Origin: Siphonodentalium dalli
Lineage: Eukaryota; Mollusca; Scaphopoda; Gadilida; Siphonodentaliidae
NCBI GenBank assembly: GCA_032622095.1
Contig: CP136068.1
Coordinates: 153,537,151-153,601,150 of the forward strand
Length of the DNA: 64,000 nucleotides
Direction: 5' to 3'
Position 1 is the stretch's first letter; every line of letters starts with the position of its first letter. Below are positions 47,153 through 59,228 of this stretch, in pieces. The notes beneath the pieces were generated by a model, which saw nothing but the letters and a program-made list of their open reading frames with translations, did no database searches and was not told the DNA's origin. The translations under genes were made by a program, and so were the position numbers.

Positions 47153-47506
47153 GCAGACGACATACATATTCTATTTACGAGATTGCGAATCAGCAATCAT
47201 AGATTGGAAATTGAAAAGGGGAGACACAAACAGCCCCCACTACCCGTTAAAGAAAGATTATGTACTTTTTGTAAATGTAAACAAATTGAAACAGAATACC
47301 ATTTTATATTAGAATGTAGAGCCTACACAAGTATGCGCGATACATATTTTAGGGACATAATCACAGAGTTCCCACATTTTTCAGATATGACAAATTATGA
47401 GAAATTTAGATTTATTATGAAGAATGAACACAAACCAACCATTAATGTTATATGTGACATGATCCGGTCTCTCTTAACCGCTCGAGATTCCAATAAAAGC
47501 TAGTCA
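47153..47506 (+). pseudogene. LINE ORF2 C-terminal fragment
   Basis: The open frame reads TRLRISNHRLEIEKGR, then a CTFCKCKQIETEYHFILEC zinc-knuckle-like block, then a short tail to the TAG at 47504-47506. The order LR-S-H-L-IE-GR, C-x2-C, IE-x-E-x-HF-x3-C is typical of the region after the reverse transcriptase in many LINE ORF2 proteins. An in-frame TAA at 47150-47152 precedes it and no RT motifs are upstream, so it is a 5'-truncated dead copy. The clade is not assigned. The ~100 bases after the stop are A-rich and end at the Helitron-like element at 47609. Confidence 0.7.
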
Positions 47507-47608
47507 ATTGATAATTTACAACTGATGAATTAAATTTTAAGATGAAAAGAGAAAAAAGAAATTCGTTAGGAAACTACATTGTACGTGTATATGCATATAT
47601 GTTACTTA

Positions 47609-48144
47609 TCTCATATATATTTTGAAGACCTCTGTCTGTATGTTTGTCTGTCTGTCTGTCTGTCATTAATACAAATCTACGATTCTTGACCGATCGGGAC
47701 GAAACTTGGTACGTGAGTGTAGTTTGACCAGGCGGTCGTCGTTGTTGTATTGGCGAGCCCGTGCGGCGCCCGTTTCGCGCATGCGCAGACGAGATCTCGG
47801 AAACGGGTGGAGCTATCGACTTGAAATTTGCTATGTGAATGTATCTTGCCCCGGATGCGAATTTTATCGGGTCGCCGAGCCCGTACGACACCAGCTTCGC
47901 GCATGCGCAGACGAGATCTCGGAAACGCGTGGAGCTATCGACTTGAAATTTGGTATGCGAATGTATCTTGCCCCGGATACGAATTTTATCGGGTCGCCGT
48001 GCCCGTGCGACGCCAGCTTCGCGCATGCGCAGACCAGATCTCGGAAACGGGTAGAGCGATCGACTTGAAATTTGGTTTTTGAATAGCTATCGACTTGAAA
48101 TTTGTTTTTTTAATAGCCCGGACAACGTCGGGCTCATCGGCTAG
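47609..48144 (+). mobile_element. Helitron-like element, family A
   Basis: It starts A/TCTCATATATATTTTGAAG with ctgt repeats. Inside are two to three copies of a ~115-base sub-repeat (gcgcatgcgcagacgagatc, cttgccccggatgcg). The end is cccggacaacgtcggg, a small hairpin, then ctcatcggCTAG. The next element starts at the following base. The ORFs of 75-150 residues here are made by the sub-repeats. Confidence 0.8.
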
Positions 48145-48186
48145 TCTATTATATATTTTGGAAGATCTGTCTGTGTGTGTGTGGGT

Positions 48187-48222
<36 letters not shown>

Positions 48223-48946
48223 TCGCGATGGACTCGAAAACGGCCGACCCGATTTCGATGAAACTTGGTATGTGGGGGTATTTTCGGCCGGGAAGTGGCA
48301 TGGGCCTATTAATTTGCCCGTGCGATGTGACCTTGACCTTGAAATCGGGTAATTTCAAGGTCAAACGCCGGAATATCACGGGATTTCGATGAAACTTGGT
48401 ATGTGGGGGTACCTTCGGCCGGGGAATGGCATAGGCCTATTAATTTGCCCGTGCGACGTGACCTTGACCTTGAAATCGGGTCATTTCAAGGTAAAACGCC
48501 CGAATATCACGGGATTTCGTGGAAAATTAGTGTCTAGGGATACTTTCGTATGGGGAGTCTCATAAGCATATTCGTTTGCCCGTGCGACGTGACCTTAACC
48601 TTGAAATTGGGTCAATTCAAGGTCAAATCGCCAATTTTTATGGGATTTCGACGAAATTTTATACATAGGGTTACTTTTGTCCACTGGGTGTTTTGGACGG
48701 GTCACATCGTGACCCCGACCTGACCTTGACCTTCAAAATGATCAATTCGAGGTCAAATCGGGTAAAACCGGATGGATTTCGACGGGTACGTTTGTCGGGT
48801 ACTTTTGTCCGGGCAGTGTTTTGGACGGGTCAAATCGTGACCCCACCTGACCTTGACCTTTAAAATGGACAATTCAAGGTCAAATCGCGCAATTCGCCGA
48901 AAAGCAGAGGGGAAACAGCCCGGACGAAGTCGGGTCCACCTTCTAG
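48145..48946 (+). mobile_element. Helitron-like element B1
   Basis: First of seven head-to-tail family B units. It starts TCTATTATATATTTTGG, then a (GT)n tract, then ~110-base sub-repeats with gatttcgatgaaacttggta and gaccttgaccttgaaatcgg. It ends with the small hairpin cccggacgaagtcggg and CTAG. No Rep/helicase ORF. Confidence 0.8.
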
Positions 48947-49461
48947 TCTATTATATATTTTGGGAGATCTGTGTGTCTGTCTGTCTGTCTGTGTGTTCGC
49001 GATGGACTCGAAAACGACCGAACCGATTTCGATGAAACTTGGTATTTGGGGGTACTTTCGGCCGTGGAGTGGCATGGGCCTATTAATTTGCCCGTGCGAC
49101 GTGACCTTTATGTTGAAATCGGGTCATTTCAAGGTCAAACGCACGAGTATCAGGGGATTTCGATGAAAATTAGTGTCTGGGGATACTTTCGTATGGGGAG
49201 TGTCGTAAGCCTATTAGTTTGCCCGTGCGACGTGACCTTGACCTTGAAATCGGGTCAATTCAAGGTCAAATCGCGAATTATGATGGGATTTCGACGAAAT
49301 TTTATTCGTGGGGTTACTTTTGTCCACTGAGTGTTTTGGACGGGTCAAATCGTGACCCCATCTGACCTTGACCTTCAAAATGGACAATTCAAGGTCAAAT
49401 CACGCAATTCGCCGAAAAGCTGAGGGGAAACAGCCCGGACGAAGTCGGGTCCACCTGCTAG
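48947..49461 (+). mobile_element. Helitron-like element B2
   Basis: 515 bp with the same 5' TCTATTATATATTTTGG, short (CTGT)n, sub-repeats and 3' hairpin/CTAG as B1, but with fewer sub-repeats. Confidence 0.8.
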
Positions 49462-50074
49462 TCTATTATATATTTTGGAAGATCTGTGTGTCTGTGTGTG
49501 TGTGTGTCTGTGTGTTCGCGATGAACTCGAAAACGGCCGACCCGATTTCGATGAAACTTGGTATGTGAGGGTATTTTCGGCCGGGGACGAACATAGGCAT
49601 ATTAATTTGTCCGTGCGACGTCACCTTGACCTTGAAATCGGGTCATTTCAAGGTCAAACGCCCGAATATCACGGGATTTCGATGAAACTTGGTATGTGGG
49701 GGTACTTTCTTATGGCGAGTCTCATAAGCATATTCATTTGCCCGTGCGACGTGACCTTGACCTTGAAATCGGGTAACTTCAAGGTCAAATCGCCAATTTT
49801 GATGGGATTTCGACGAAATTTGATACGTGGGGTTACTTTTGTCCACTGATTGTTTTGACGGGTCCAATCGTGACCCCGACCAGAGCTTGACCTTCAAAAT
49901 TATCAATTCAAGGTCAAATCGGGTAAAACCGGATGGATTTCGACGGGCACGTTTGTCGGGTACTTTTGTCCGGGCAGTGTTTTTGGACTGGTAAAATCGT
50001 GACCCCACTTGACCTTGACCTTCAAAATGGAAAATTCAAGGTCAAAGCCCGGACGAAGTCGGGTCACCTTCTAG
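49462..50074 (+). mobile_element. Helitron-like element B3
   Basis: 613 bp. It has nearly the same length and sequence as B4, which suggests a recent tandem duplication of the unit. Confidence 0.8.
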
Positions 50075-50688
50075 TCTATTATATATTTTGGAAGATCTGT
50101 GTGTGTGTGTGTGTGTGTGTCTGTGTGTTCGCGATGAACTCGAAAACGTCCCAACCGATTTCGATGAAACTTGGTATGTGGGGGTATTTTCGGCCGGGGA
50201 CGAACATAGGCATATTAATTTGTCCGTGCGACGTCACCTTGACCTTGAAATCGGGTCATTTCAAGGTCAAACGCCCGAATATCACGGGATTTCGATGAAA
50301 CTTGGTATGTGGGGGGTACTTTCTTATGGCGAGTCTCATAAGCATATTCATTTGCCCGTGCGACGTGACCTTGACCTTGAAATCGGGTAACTTCAAGGTC
50401 AAATCGCCAATTTTGATGGGATTTCGACGAAATTTGATACGTTGGGTTACTTTTGTTCACCGATTGTTTTGGACGGGTCCAATCGTGACCCCGACCAGAC
50501 CTTGACCTTCAAAATAATCAATTCAAGGTCAAATCGGGTAAAACCGGATGGATTTCGACGGGCACGTTTGTCGGGTACTTTTGTCCGGGCAGTGTTTTGG
50601 ACTGGTCAAATCGTTACCCCACTTGACCTTGACCTTCAAAATGGACAATTCAAGGTCAAAGCCCGGACGAAGTCGGGTCACCTTCTAG
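50075..50688 (+). mobile_element. Helitron-like element B4
   Basis: 614 bp, the close twin of B3, ending agtcgggtcaccttCTAG. Confidence 0.8.
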
Positions 50689-51489
50689 TCTGTTATATTT
50701 TTGGAAGATCTGTCTGTGTGTGGTGTATCTGTCTGTGTGTGTGTGTGTTCGCGATGAACTCGAAAACGGCCGACCCGATTTCGATGAAACTTCGTACGTG
50801 AGGGTACTATCGGTCGGGAAGTGACATAGGCATATTAATTTTCAGATCCGAGGTCAACTTTTCACGTGCCGAGGTCAAATCTGTTTTTACGCTGTGTTGC
50901 GGGACTTTCATTTGAGTTCGGTGCTTACAAATCGATTCGAAACAGCGCGAATAATACAATGCCAGTCATAATGATGACACTGTGAGAATCTTTCGTGTTT
51001 CCTCTTTCCAACGATATATAATGCGTATGTATCCGTTTTAGTTATCTGCCTCAATTATCAAGAAGAAGTGGTACTATCTTCCATCAGGATAAAAACAATG
51101 CGTAACTTCTATGACGTCGTTAGAGGTCATAACGTTAGTTCACGTTAACGCTTAACCGGCCGATGCATTTGACTGTTTCAGACGTCTTGGCGATATCTCG
51201 GGCACCGATGGTAATTTATCTTTACGTTGAAACTTGATAATTAATGAGCGTGTGTATATGAGGCGCGTTTATATACTTGAGTGGAAATCAAATCGGGTTA
51301 AACTGGCGGATTTTTTACGGACGAAATTTGATGCATAGGGTATCTCGGTATCCGCTGGGCCGATTTCCCGGTATCCGCTGGGCCGATTTCCACCATTGTT
51401 GGGGTGTTGGTGTTTGACCCCACCTGACCTTGACCTTCAAAATGGTCAATTGAAGGTCAAAGCCCGGACGAAGTCGGGTCACCTTCTAG
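50689..51489 (+). mobile_element. Helitron-like element B5 with foreign middle
   Basis: It starts TCTGTTATATTTTTGG. From ~50846 to ~51290 the usual sub-repeats are replaced by ~445 bases that also occur, inverted, in the element at 4892-5476. The ordinary 3' end follows. It is a subfamily or a recombinant. Confidence 0.75.
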
Positions 51490-52067
51490 TCTATTATATA
51501 TTTTGAAAGATCTGTGTGTGTGTGTGTGTGTGTATCTGTCTGTGTGTGTGTAATCGATGGACTCGAAAATGGGGACGAACATAGGCATATTAATTTGTCC
51601 GTGCGACGTGACCGTGACCTTGAAATCTGGTCATTTCAAGGTCAAACGCCCGAATATCACGGGATTTCCACGAAACTTGGTATGTGGGGGGTACTTTCTT
51701 ATGGCGAGTCTCATAAGCATATTCATTTGCCCGTGCGACGTGACCTTGACCTTGAAATCGGGTCAATTCAAGGTCAAATCGCCAATTTTTATTGGATTTC
51801 GACGAAATTTTATACATAGGGTTACTTTTGTCCACTGAGTGTTTTGGACGGGTCAAATCGTGACCCCGACCTGACCTTGACCTTCAAAATGATCAATTCA
51901 AAGTCAAATCGGGTAAAACCGGATGGATTTCGACGGGCACGTTTGTCGGGTACTTTTGTCCGGGCAGTGTTTTGGACTGGTCAAATCGTGACCCCACTTG
52001 ACCTTGACCTTCAAAATGGACAATTCAAGGTCAATTAAAGCCCGGACGAAGTTGGGTCACCTTCTAG
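51490..52067 (+). mobile_element. Helitron-like element B6
   Basis: 578 bp with a (GT)n tract at 51514-51550, sub-repeats and the 3' hairpin in the form cccggacgaagttggg, then CTAG. Confidence 0.8.
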
Positions 52068-53116
52068 TCTATTATATATTTTGAAAGATATGTGTGTGTG
52101 TGTGTGTGTGTGTATCTGTCTGTGTGTGTGTGTGTAATCGATGAACTCAAAAACGACCGACCCGATTTCGATGAAACTTGGTACGTGGGGGTATTTTCGG
52201 CCGGGGGTTAACATAGGCCTATTGATTTGCCCGTGCGACGTGACCTTGACCTTCAAAACTCATATATCGGGATCCGCAGTGCTATCACGCCGGATTTAGC
52301 ACTGCGATGCAGGGAGGATAACTCTATATTCATACGTCGACGAACGTTAGCAATTTGCAGGCATGCAATTACGCATCGTGTATTTTCCCCAAAATTATAA
52401 CATTTACAATATATATTGTCAATTTGCAGGCTATTAAAAATCGTGCATCTATCCCAAAATATATCATTTATTACAATTTCTGATATATAAATTTTGTTAC
52501 AGCTAATATTCTTAGGTCTATTGTCGGTAGATTTATTTTTTGCATATTCACACCACGCATAGGCTCAAGCTGTTTACATTTACCCCGCGGGTCTGGAATC
52601 TCATCCAAGAATCCATTTAGCTGAAATGATACTTCGTTGTTGCGAAATGAAATCTACCGGTGGCCCCAAGCCGTCAATGTCAACAACATCGAAATTGTTC
52701 AACTTTGACTGCGAGAAAATAATTAGTTAAAATTTACCACACAATGCTAATTTATCTTTACGTTGAAGCTTGATAATTAATGAGCGTGTGTATATGAGGC
52801 GCGTTTACATACTTTAGTGGAAATCAAATCGGATAAAACTGGCGGATTTTTACGGACGAAATTTGATACATAGGGTATCTCGGTATCCGCTGGGCCGATT
52901 TACCGGTATCCGCTTGCCCAATTTCCACCATTTTTGGGGTGTTGGTGTTGGAAAATTGCCAGACGGATTTTGACAAAATTTGATACTCAGTGGACCATAG
53001 TGGTAATTGTTTCCAGGGAGTGTTTTGGACGGGTCAAATCGTGACCCCACCTGACCTTGACCTTCAAAATGGTCAATTCAATGTCAAAGCCCGGACGAAG
53101 TCGGGTCACCTTCTAG
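52068..53116 (+). mobile_element. Helitron-like element B7 with insert
   Basis: 1049 bp, the last unit. Between ~52255 and ~52740 it holds sequence not seen in the other units. Then come the tgagcgtgtgtatatgaggc block shared with B5 and the standard 3' end. TCTAATATATATAG follows. Confidence 0.7.
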
Positions 53117-54260
53117 TCTAATATATATAGTTACTTTTTGTCAAATTATATGTATTTTATTCATGTTTGCAACTGCCCATTTGGGTGTATTTTACATTAA
53201 AATCTTATTTTATCTTACATACGAGTCGATACAATACAAGCGCAGATCATTGTTATATTTTTGGTGGCAAATGTTCAAATGTTCAGATAATAAGTTCAAC
53301 AAACGGCACAAGGAAACTACTCTTCAATGAGACGTATATTAAAGGAAGAGTTGAATATCATGTGTGTAAATCACTGACCTACTAATACTATGTAATGTCC
53401 ATTGATTTACAATGTGCATTAACACACCCTCGATCGCGTCGGAATGGTAATTTTTTCGAACGCGGATTAGTTCATTGGACGATTATAAGAACTGACTATC
53501 ATCTCGCCATATACTGCCCGTTGGTCATGCAAGATACTTTTTTCTAATAGTCATAGATAGAATGTATATATTAGTAAGCTTTCCAATGACATATAATCAA
53601 GCCTTGAAATATGGTGTCTGTCATTTGCAGAATGAGGTCCCCAGAGGGTGAATTTAGTGATACTACCCCGCATAGCGGGCTAGCATCACCAAATTCACCC
53701 CTGGGAACCTCATTCTGCCGAGGTGTAAGCAGAATGAGGTCACCAGAGGGTGAATTTGGTGATGCTAGCCCGCTATGCGGGGTAGCATCACTAAAATCAC
53801 CCTCTGGGGACCTCATTCTGCAAATTACAGACACCCTATTTCAAGGCTTTCATATAATTATATTGCAACCATGCACTTCAGACTTTCAAGTTGGGATTGC
53901 AGTGTATTCAGGGTTCCATGCTAATATTTATACGAACGTTATATTACTTATATAGATTATAGCGTACACAATACCATGTTTCAAATGATAACTGCTCCAT
54001 GCATGATGGATGCTATTGTGTTATAGTTTGAACGATCTGTGCATTTATTACATATAGTTTCGACTTTTGACAGCTGGGGACACCGAAAATGTTGTTAAGT
54101 TTTCAATAACATATAATAATACTCTTTGCTATGTATATATAGGTCTATAGTTTACATGTTATATATTTGATTTTCAAAGTTATTTTCAACAGAGCAAAGC
54201 AGAAAACGATGTTAAAGTATATTGTTTATGTTGTTGTTTATGTTGTTGTTGTTGTTGTTG
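53117..54260. other. Intergenic; GAATGAGG double hairpin at 53605-53845
   Basis: Ends ccttgaaatatggtgtctgt and the inverse acagacaccctatttcaagg enclose two GAATGAGGTCC hairpins in tandem. This is the most complete member of the family. A (GTT)n tract lies at 54232-54260. The short ORF 53167-53385 is unrecognised. Confidence 0.55.
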
Positions 54261-54538
54261 TTCTACACACTAAACAGGAACTAGTCTATACCTTCTACAC
54301 ACTAATCAGGAACTAGTCTATACCTTCTATACACTAAACAGGAACTAGTCTATACCTTCTATACACTAATCAGGAACTAGTCTATACCTTCTATACACTA
54401 ATCAGGAACTAGTCTATACCTTCTACACACTAATCAGGAACTAGTCTATACCTTCTATACACTAAACAGGAACTAGTCTATACCTTCTACACACTAAACA
54501 GGAACTAGTCTATACCTTCTACACACTAATCAGGAACT
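54261..54538. repeat. 32-bp minisatellite
   Basis: About 8.7 copies of ttctacacactaaacagg plus aactagtctatacc, with a few A/T and C/T differences between copies. Confidence 0.9.
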
Positions 54539-54762
54539 CTGATATTATCCAAGCGACTGATTTCCGAAGGACTTCGTTGGCTTCATGGTTCACGTTCTTT
54601 TTATCGATCAATATATCCCAATTCCGTGACGTCAGCAAGCAGATAAATAGTTCGAAGACTACAGCCCGGGTGATAGTTCACAACATTTCTGGACTCGCAC
54701 CAGAATCATGACAATTCTGACATAGCGCTAAATTCTGCCTCGCGTCAATTCGTTGCGGTTAA

Positions 54763-55307
54763 AGATACGGGCGGCGTTGGCGGTGGGTATGCTGTTATAA
54801 TATTCACCTCCGTCAAAAACCGCCATAAACAGAAAGAATAGTAAAATATAGACATACCTTGTTGTTATACCAATCAGAAATATAGTATAAACAGTATGTT
54901 ATTGTAATTTTTCCCCCTTTGTTATGTAAACAAAAGCAAAACACGTTACGTTTCCTGACTTTTGTTTAGATCCGGATATGGTAAACACAAAGAGCGTTAT
55001 TTGTTACTGCTTTCTCTTTATTATGGAAATAATAAAGAGCGTTTATATCATTTTGTGTGATTAAACAATAAAATTGCGCTGTGTAAACAGAAGTAAAACT
55101 TGCGCTTATGTAAACAGAAGTAAAACTTCTGTAACACGAGCAAGCTCTTGTTTACGTACACCATCGTACGTCTTGACGACAATATACTATTTACGCGCTG
55201 ATTATGTTTGGCATATGAACAAAACTATATATATATATTAATATTCCTTCTGTTGATGGCGATTTTAACAAATATGAATATTTCATCAACGAACGCCGCC
55301 CGTGCCT
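54763..55307. mobile_element. TTAA element with GGGTATGCTGT subterminus, copy 1
   Basis: It is flanked by TTAA (54759-54762, 55308-55311), with ends agatacgggcggcg and cgccgcccgtgcct. It is 545 bp with long imperfect self-complementarity and internal gtaaacagaagtaaaact repeats. Same family as 57059-57555. Confidence 0.7.
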
Positions 55308-55311
55308 TTAA

Positions 55312-57058
55312 ATAGTTGGCGTTGGCTTTTTGGTCCACGTTCTTTTTATCGATCAGTATATCATAATTGAGCGGGACAAACACCATCATGTTGGCCCTCT
55401 CTGAAAGTAACATAGACTCCATCAAACAATAATTTCCTGTCTCGTCCACAGTATTTACTGTATAATCTATTCCGGTCGTATTTTAATGAACTATTGCGCA
55501 CCATAATCGGCAATCGTGGTCAAAATGGACACTGTTTATTGAAACAGTTTCCGAATCGACAGACTGCCAATAAATGTTCTCAATATGTCTTCGGAAATTC
55601 AGCCGATTGTCTATATAATCCCACCGCTATAACTGTTTACACACTCCCCAGGAATTCGATATATTGGTGGCGTTTTATTTGTATGGGACGCTGAATATTA
55701 TTCTATTTGTTTTTCACTTGATTCCAAATCGATCTGAGATATATTTATCGAGAATAATTTACTTCAGTGATTTGGCGGAGAAAATTTGCAATCGAGTTGA
55801 GGTCTGTGAAGTGCTGAGTAAATGATTTCATTGAAATCACCCCTGGTTAAGTGATATTTTGCTATTATGCTAGTGGGTCCTGGCTAAAGGGTTACTGTAC
55901 GCCATTTTCAATAAATTCCCGGTGATAACAACGATCTAGTATCGATACTATATAGAAATATAAGTAATTTGAGTCGAAGATGTATTCTGCAAACGCTCAG
56001 GTTAATAGGCTATCTTAAAATTTAATAATTTAAAAGTTAATAATTTAATATAAATTGATTTTATGGCTCCAGCCATAAAATGGCGTCTCTTAAAATTGGA
56101 ATTTCCGTGTACAAAACGTAATCAAATTATAATTGAGGGATACTGGATTAATAAAAAAATTGCACACACGATCGTTTGAAACATTATGCTTATACGGGGA
56201 GAAAACCCAAGCCACTCATTGACTAGTGACCATACACTAACTTAAATGAGTATATGGGACTACTAAGCATATAATATAATGTTTATTTGATTCATTTGGT
56301 TGAAAACTGTACAAAAATTACTCGACAACGACAATTTGTATTTTTGCATTCCGGTAAATTTGCCATCCGTAACAATACTTCGTACTCAACAGACTTTCAA
56401 AAAATGGAAAAGTTGTTACCTTATTCTCCGACTCGGGGATTATAGAAACCAACAACAACATCTTGGGTACAGTACCCCTTTAATAGCTATAATGCTGGTT
56501 ACTCGCGATCGTTGTCGCGGAGCTATATTTGAGAAAGAGCCAGTGTCTCTGTGAAACATGTATGAACCAACAGTCCGAAGTATTAGTACTCAGAATGTCC
56601 AATAGCCGAAGATCTATATAAACACACCCTGGAAATATCGTCGAATATATTTTACTCAAAAATTACTCAATACCAGATAAAAGAAAAATAAACCAAGCAA
56701 CATTGACTAAGTGTTGAGTAAACCATTTCTTCTCAACGAATTGAATAAAGAAAATTTACTCAACAATTACTCAACACCATGCAGTGGAAGAAAACAACAA
56801 AGCAACATTGACTAAAGTGTTGAGTAAACTATGTCTACTCAACGAGTTGAATAAAGAATTTACCCAACACTAAACGTGAAATCGCTCAAAAACTGATTGT
56901 TCAACGGTTGTGTGAAAAAAAGGCACGGATTAGTGGTCAGCCATGCATGGCGGTCCTTCCACACTCGTCAGTTAACATATTCGAAAATTGGCTTGATTTA
57001 TCAGATCAAATGTGGTGTTGAATATATGTACACATGGAATATATCCACATGGGTTTAA
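55312..57058. other. Intergenic, no confident gene
   Basis: Coding-like short ORFs occur at 55308-55449 (minus) and 55494-55694 (plus), neither recognised. Around 56690-56880 the block acattgactaa.gtgttgagtaaac is tandemly repeated about twice. Nothing else was recognised. Confidence 0.35.
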
Positions 57059-57555
57059 AGGCACGGGAGGCCTTAGTTGTCGAAAATATTCACATTTGTT
57101 CCAATCACCGTAAACAGAAAAACATTAAAACGCATACAGTTTCGTTCATATATACCATGACCATCGCGTAAACAGCATGTTATCATAAAGACCTACTATA
57201 TTTTATCTAAGCAAGAGTCTGATTGTGTTGCAGAAGACAGCACAGTGTTTCTGGCTAATCACACACAAATGATATAAACGCTCTTTATTAGTTCCATATC
57301 AGGAATTCAGCAACAAAGAACGTCTTTATGTTTACCATCATAATATAAACAAACACCAGGAAAGTAACTTTTTATGCTTTTGTTTACATAACAATGGTCA
57401 AACATATGACCATAACATACTGTTTATGCGATATTTCTTATTTGTATACGGACAAAGTCTGTCTACATTTTAATATTCTTTCTGTTTGTGGCTGTTTTTG
57501 ACCGGTGGAAATATTTTCACAGCATACCCATACACCGCCAAGGCCAACCGTACCT
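57059..57555. mobile_element. TTAA element with GGGTATGCTGT subterminus, copy 2
   Basis: It is flanked by TTAA (57055-57058, 57556-57559), with ends aggcacgggaggcctt and the diverged inverse aaggccaaccgtacct. Arms contain aatattttcacagcatac and its relatives. A half copy follows directly at ~57560-57760. Confidence 0.7.
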
Positions 57556-58189
57556 TTAATGCTAGGGATGGCCTTCGCCGTGGGTATTGCTATTAAAATG
57601 GTCAAATCCGTTAAAACCGCAATAAACAGAAAGAATATTAAAATATAGACAGACTTTATTCTTATACAATGTCATAAATATTGCGTAGATAGTATGTTAT
57701 TTTCAAATTAGTACGTTATGTTATGCAAACAAAAGGCAAAGTATGTTACAGTACAGTACGTAAAGAGTATGCGATAAACAAAACATTCAACACAGGGAAG
57801 ACCCCACTAATGGAACTTTAGTTAAAATTAGAGCTACATGGTGCTTGCAAAACGATATAAATAGCCAGCTTAATTAGTCGGTTTGTAACAAATAACACGC
57901 CCATTATTAACATATTTGATAATTATTAACATATATGTTTTTGAATGTTACATACACAGAATGACATTTGCTCAAATTCGTTCAGATTATATATATAGCA
58001 AATCACCGTGAAAATGGCAACTTTAGACAATCTAACGGTATTTTCCCATAACAGCACCAGTTGCCCTACTAGCACCTTAACAGTTCAGCAGGACCCACCA
58101 ACATGATAACAAATTAGCAGGACTACTTGACCTGGGGTAGTTATTCAACCGATGAATAAAATCGGCTCAACAAGTAGACATTTTAGTAT

Positions 58190-58395
58190 TTCAGTGTAAC
58201 ACTCCGAAAGCCCAGTATTCCGAAGGTCTAATACTCCGAAGACCGTTTATATTCCGAACTGCCGATTACTCCGATATTCCGAAGGTCCGACATTCCGAAG
58301 GTTCTATATTCCGAAGGTCCGACATTCCGAAGGTTCGATATTCCGAAGGTCCGACATTCCGAAGATCCGACACTCCGAATATCCGATACTCCGAA
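58190..58395. repeat. Short tandem repeat of attccgaaggtccgac
   Basis: Some ten to twelve imperfect copies of a 14-17 base unit (attccgaaggtccgac and variants such as actccgaa). No function is evident. Confidence 0.75.
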
Positions 58396-58644
58396 ACTGT
58401 TCTGATGTAATGACGGTTTTCATCGCCTGCAAGCATTTGATGGTAGTACTTTTATGGATTGTTACACGCATCGCGCATCATAGGCCAACGTAAGCCGACC
58501 AGCGATGCCGAAGCTGGTTCGAATTCCGATAAGTTCGGCTTTGTGATCCACTCAATAGAGGGTAACCAGATTCGTGTATCTGGTCAAGATTGCCAGTTGC
58601 TATCCGGGGTCTGTGGTTTCTATGCGTGCAATGGAGTGATTTCA

Positions 58645-58870
58645 CCTATGATGATAATGATTATGATGTTGATAGTGATGATGTTGATGATGATGATCTT
58701 GTTCATACATGACGATAACGACGATAACGATGATGACGATGTCGACGAGTATGACGAGGACGACGGCAAGGATGATGATGAAAATGATGGCGATGGTTAT
58801 GATGACGACGGCATACAATGGTGATGATGATGATGATGATGATGACGACGACGACTACGGAGAGGACGAC
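58645..58870. repeat. GAT/GAC trinucleotide repeat
   Basis: An imperfect (GAT)n/(GAC)n tract, purest near 58822-58856. It causes acidic or methionine-rich ORFs in different frames, which are not accepted as genes. Confidence 0.8.
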
Positions 58871-59109
58871 GATGGAGACTTATGGGGACCACGCCCGCCA
58901 CTTATGGGGACCACGCCCGCCAAACGCAACGGCCATATGTACTATATGAAATATACTTTGTACATAACTCTGTATATACGTTTTCACTATGTATTCCATA
59001 TATACAAATTATATAATTGAGCAATAAGCGAGATCACTGTGTCGCGGCCGTATTGGATTTATCCAGCTCCGTTCCGTGGTTTCAGATAATCTTCCAGCCC
59101 CGGTTCCGT

Positions 59110-59228
59110 GGTTTTAGTGCTACAGGACAAAGTTTTCAGTAGCATTTCCATATATGGAGCTTTTGCATTATTCATGACTTCCATATATGGAATGCTACTC
59201 CAGAACTTTGACCTGTAGCACTAAAACC
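59110..59228. repeat. Palindrome
   Basis: Arms ggttttagtgctacag and tccatatatggaatgctact-type blocks face each other around a short centre. Family unknown. Confidence 0.55.

Noticed and set aside
47574-52256. Many ORFs of 60-150 residues on both strands (e.g. 47574-48026 minus, 48971-49330, 49475-49849)
   Set aside because: They follow the sub-repeats and (GT)n tracts of the Helitron-like units, recur with the unit period and exist on both strands at once.
53167-53385. 72-residue ORF after the Helitron array
   Set aside because: No family, no acceptor and no signal; AT-rich DNA of this length often stays open by chance.
55494-55694. 66-residue ORF (GQNGHCLLKQFPNRQ...)
   Set aside because: It looks coding-like but has no recognised family, no splice signals seen and a non-ATG start. 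Not supported as a gene.
58459-59020. Acidic and methionine-rich ORFs (121 and 103 residues)
   Set aside because: Most of their length is a GAT/GAC microsatellite read in different frames.
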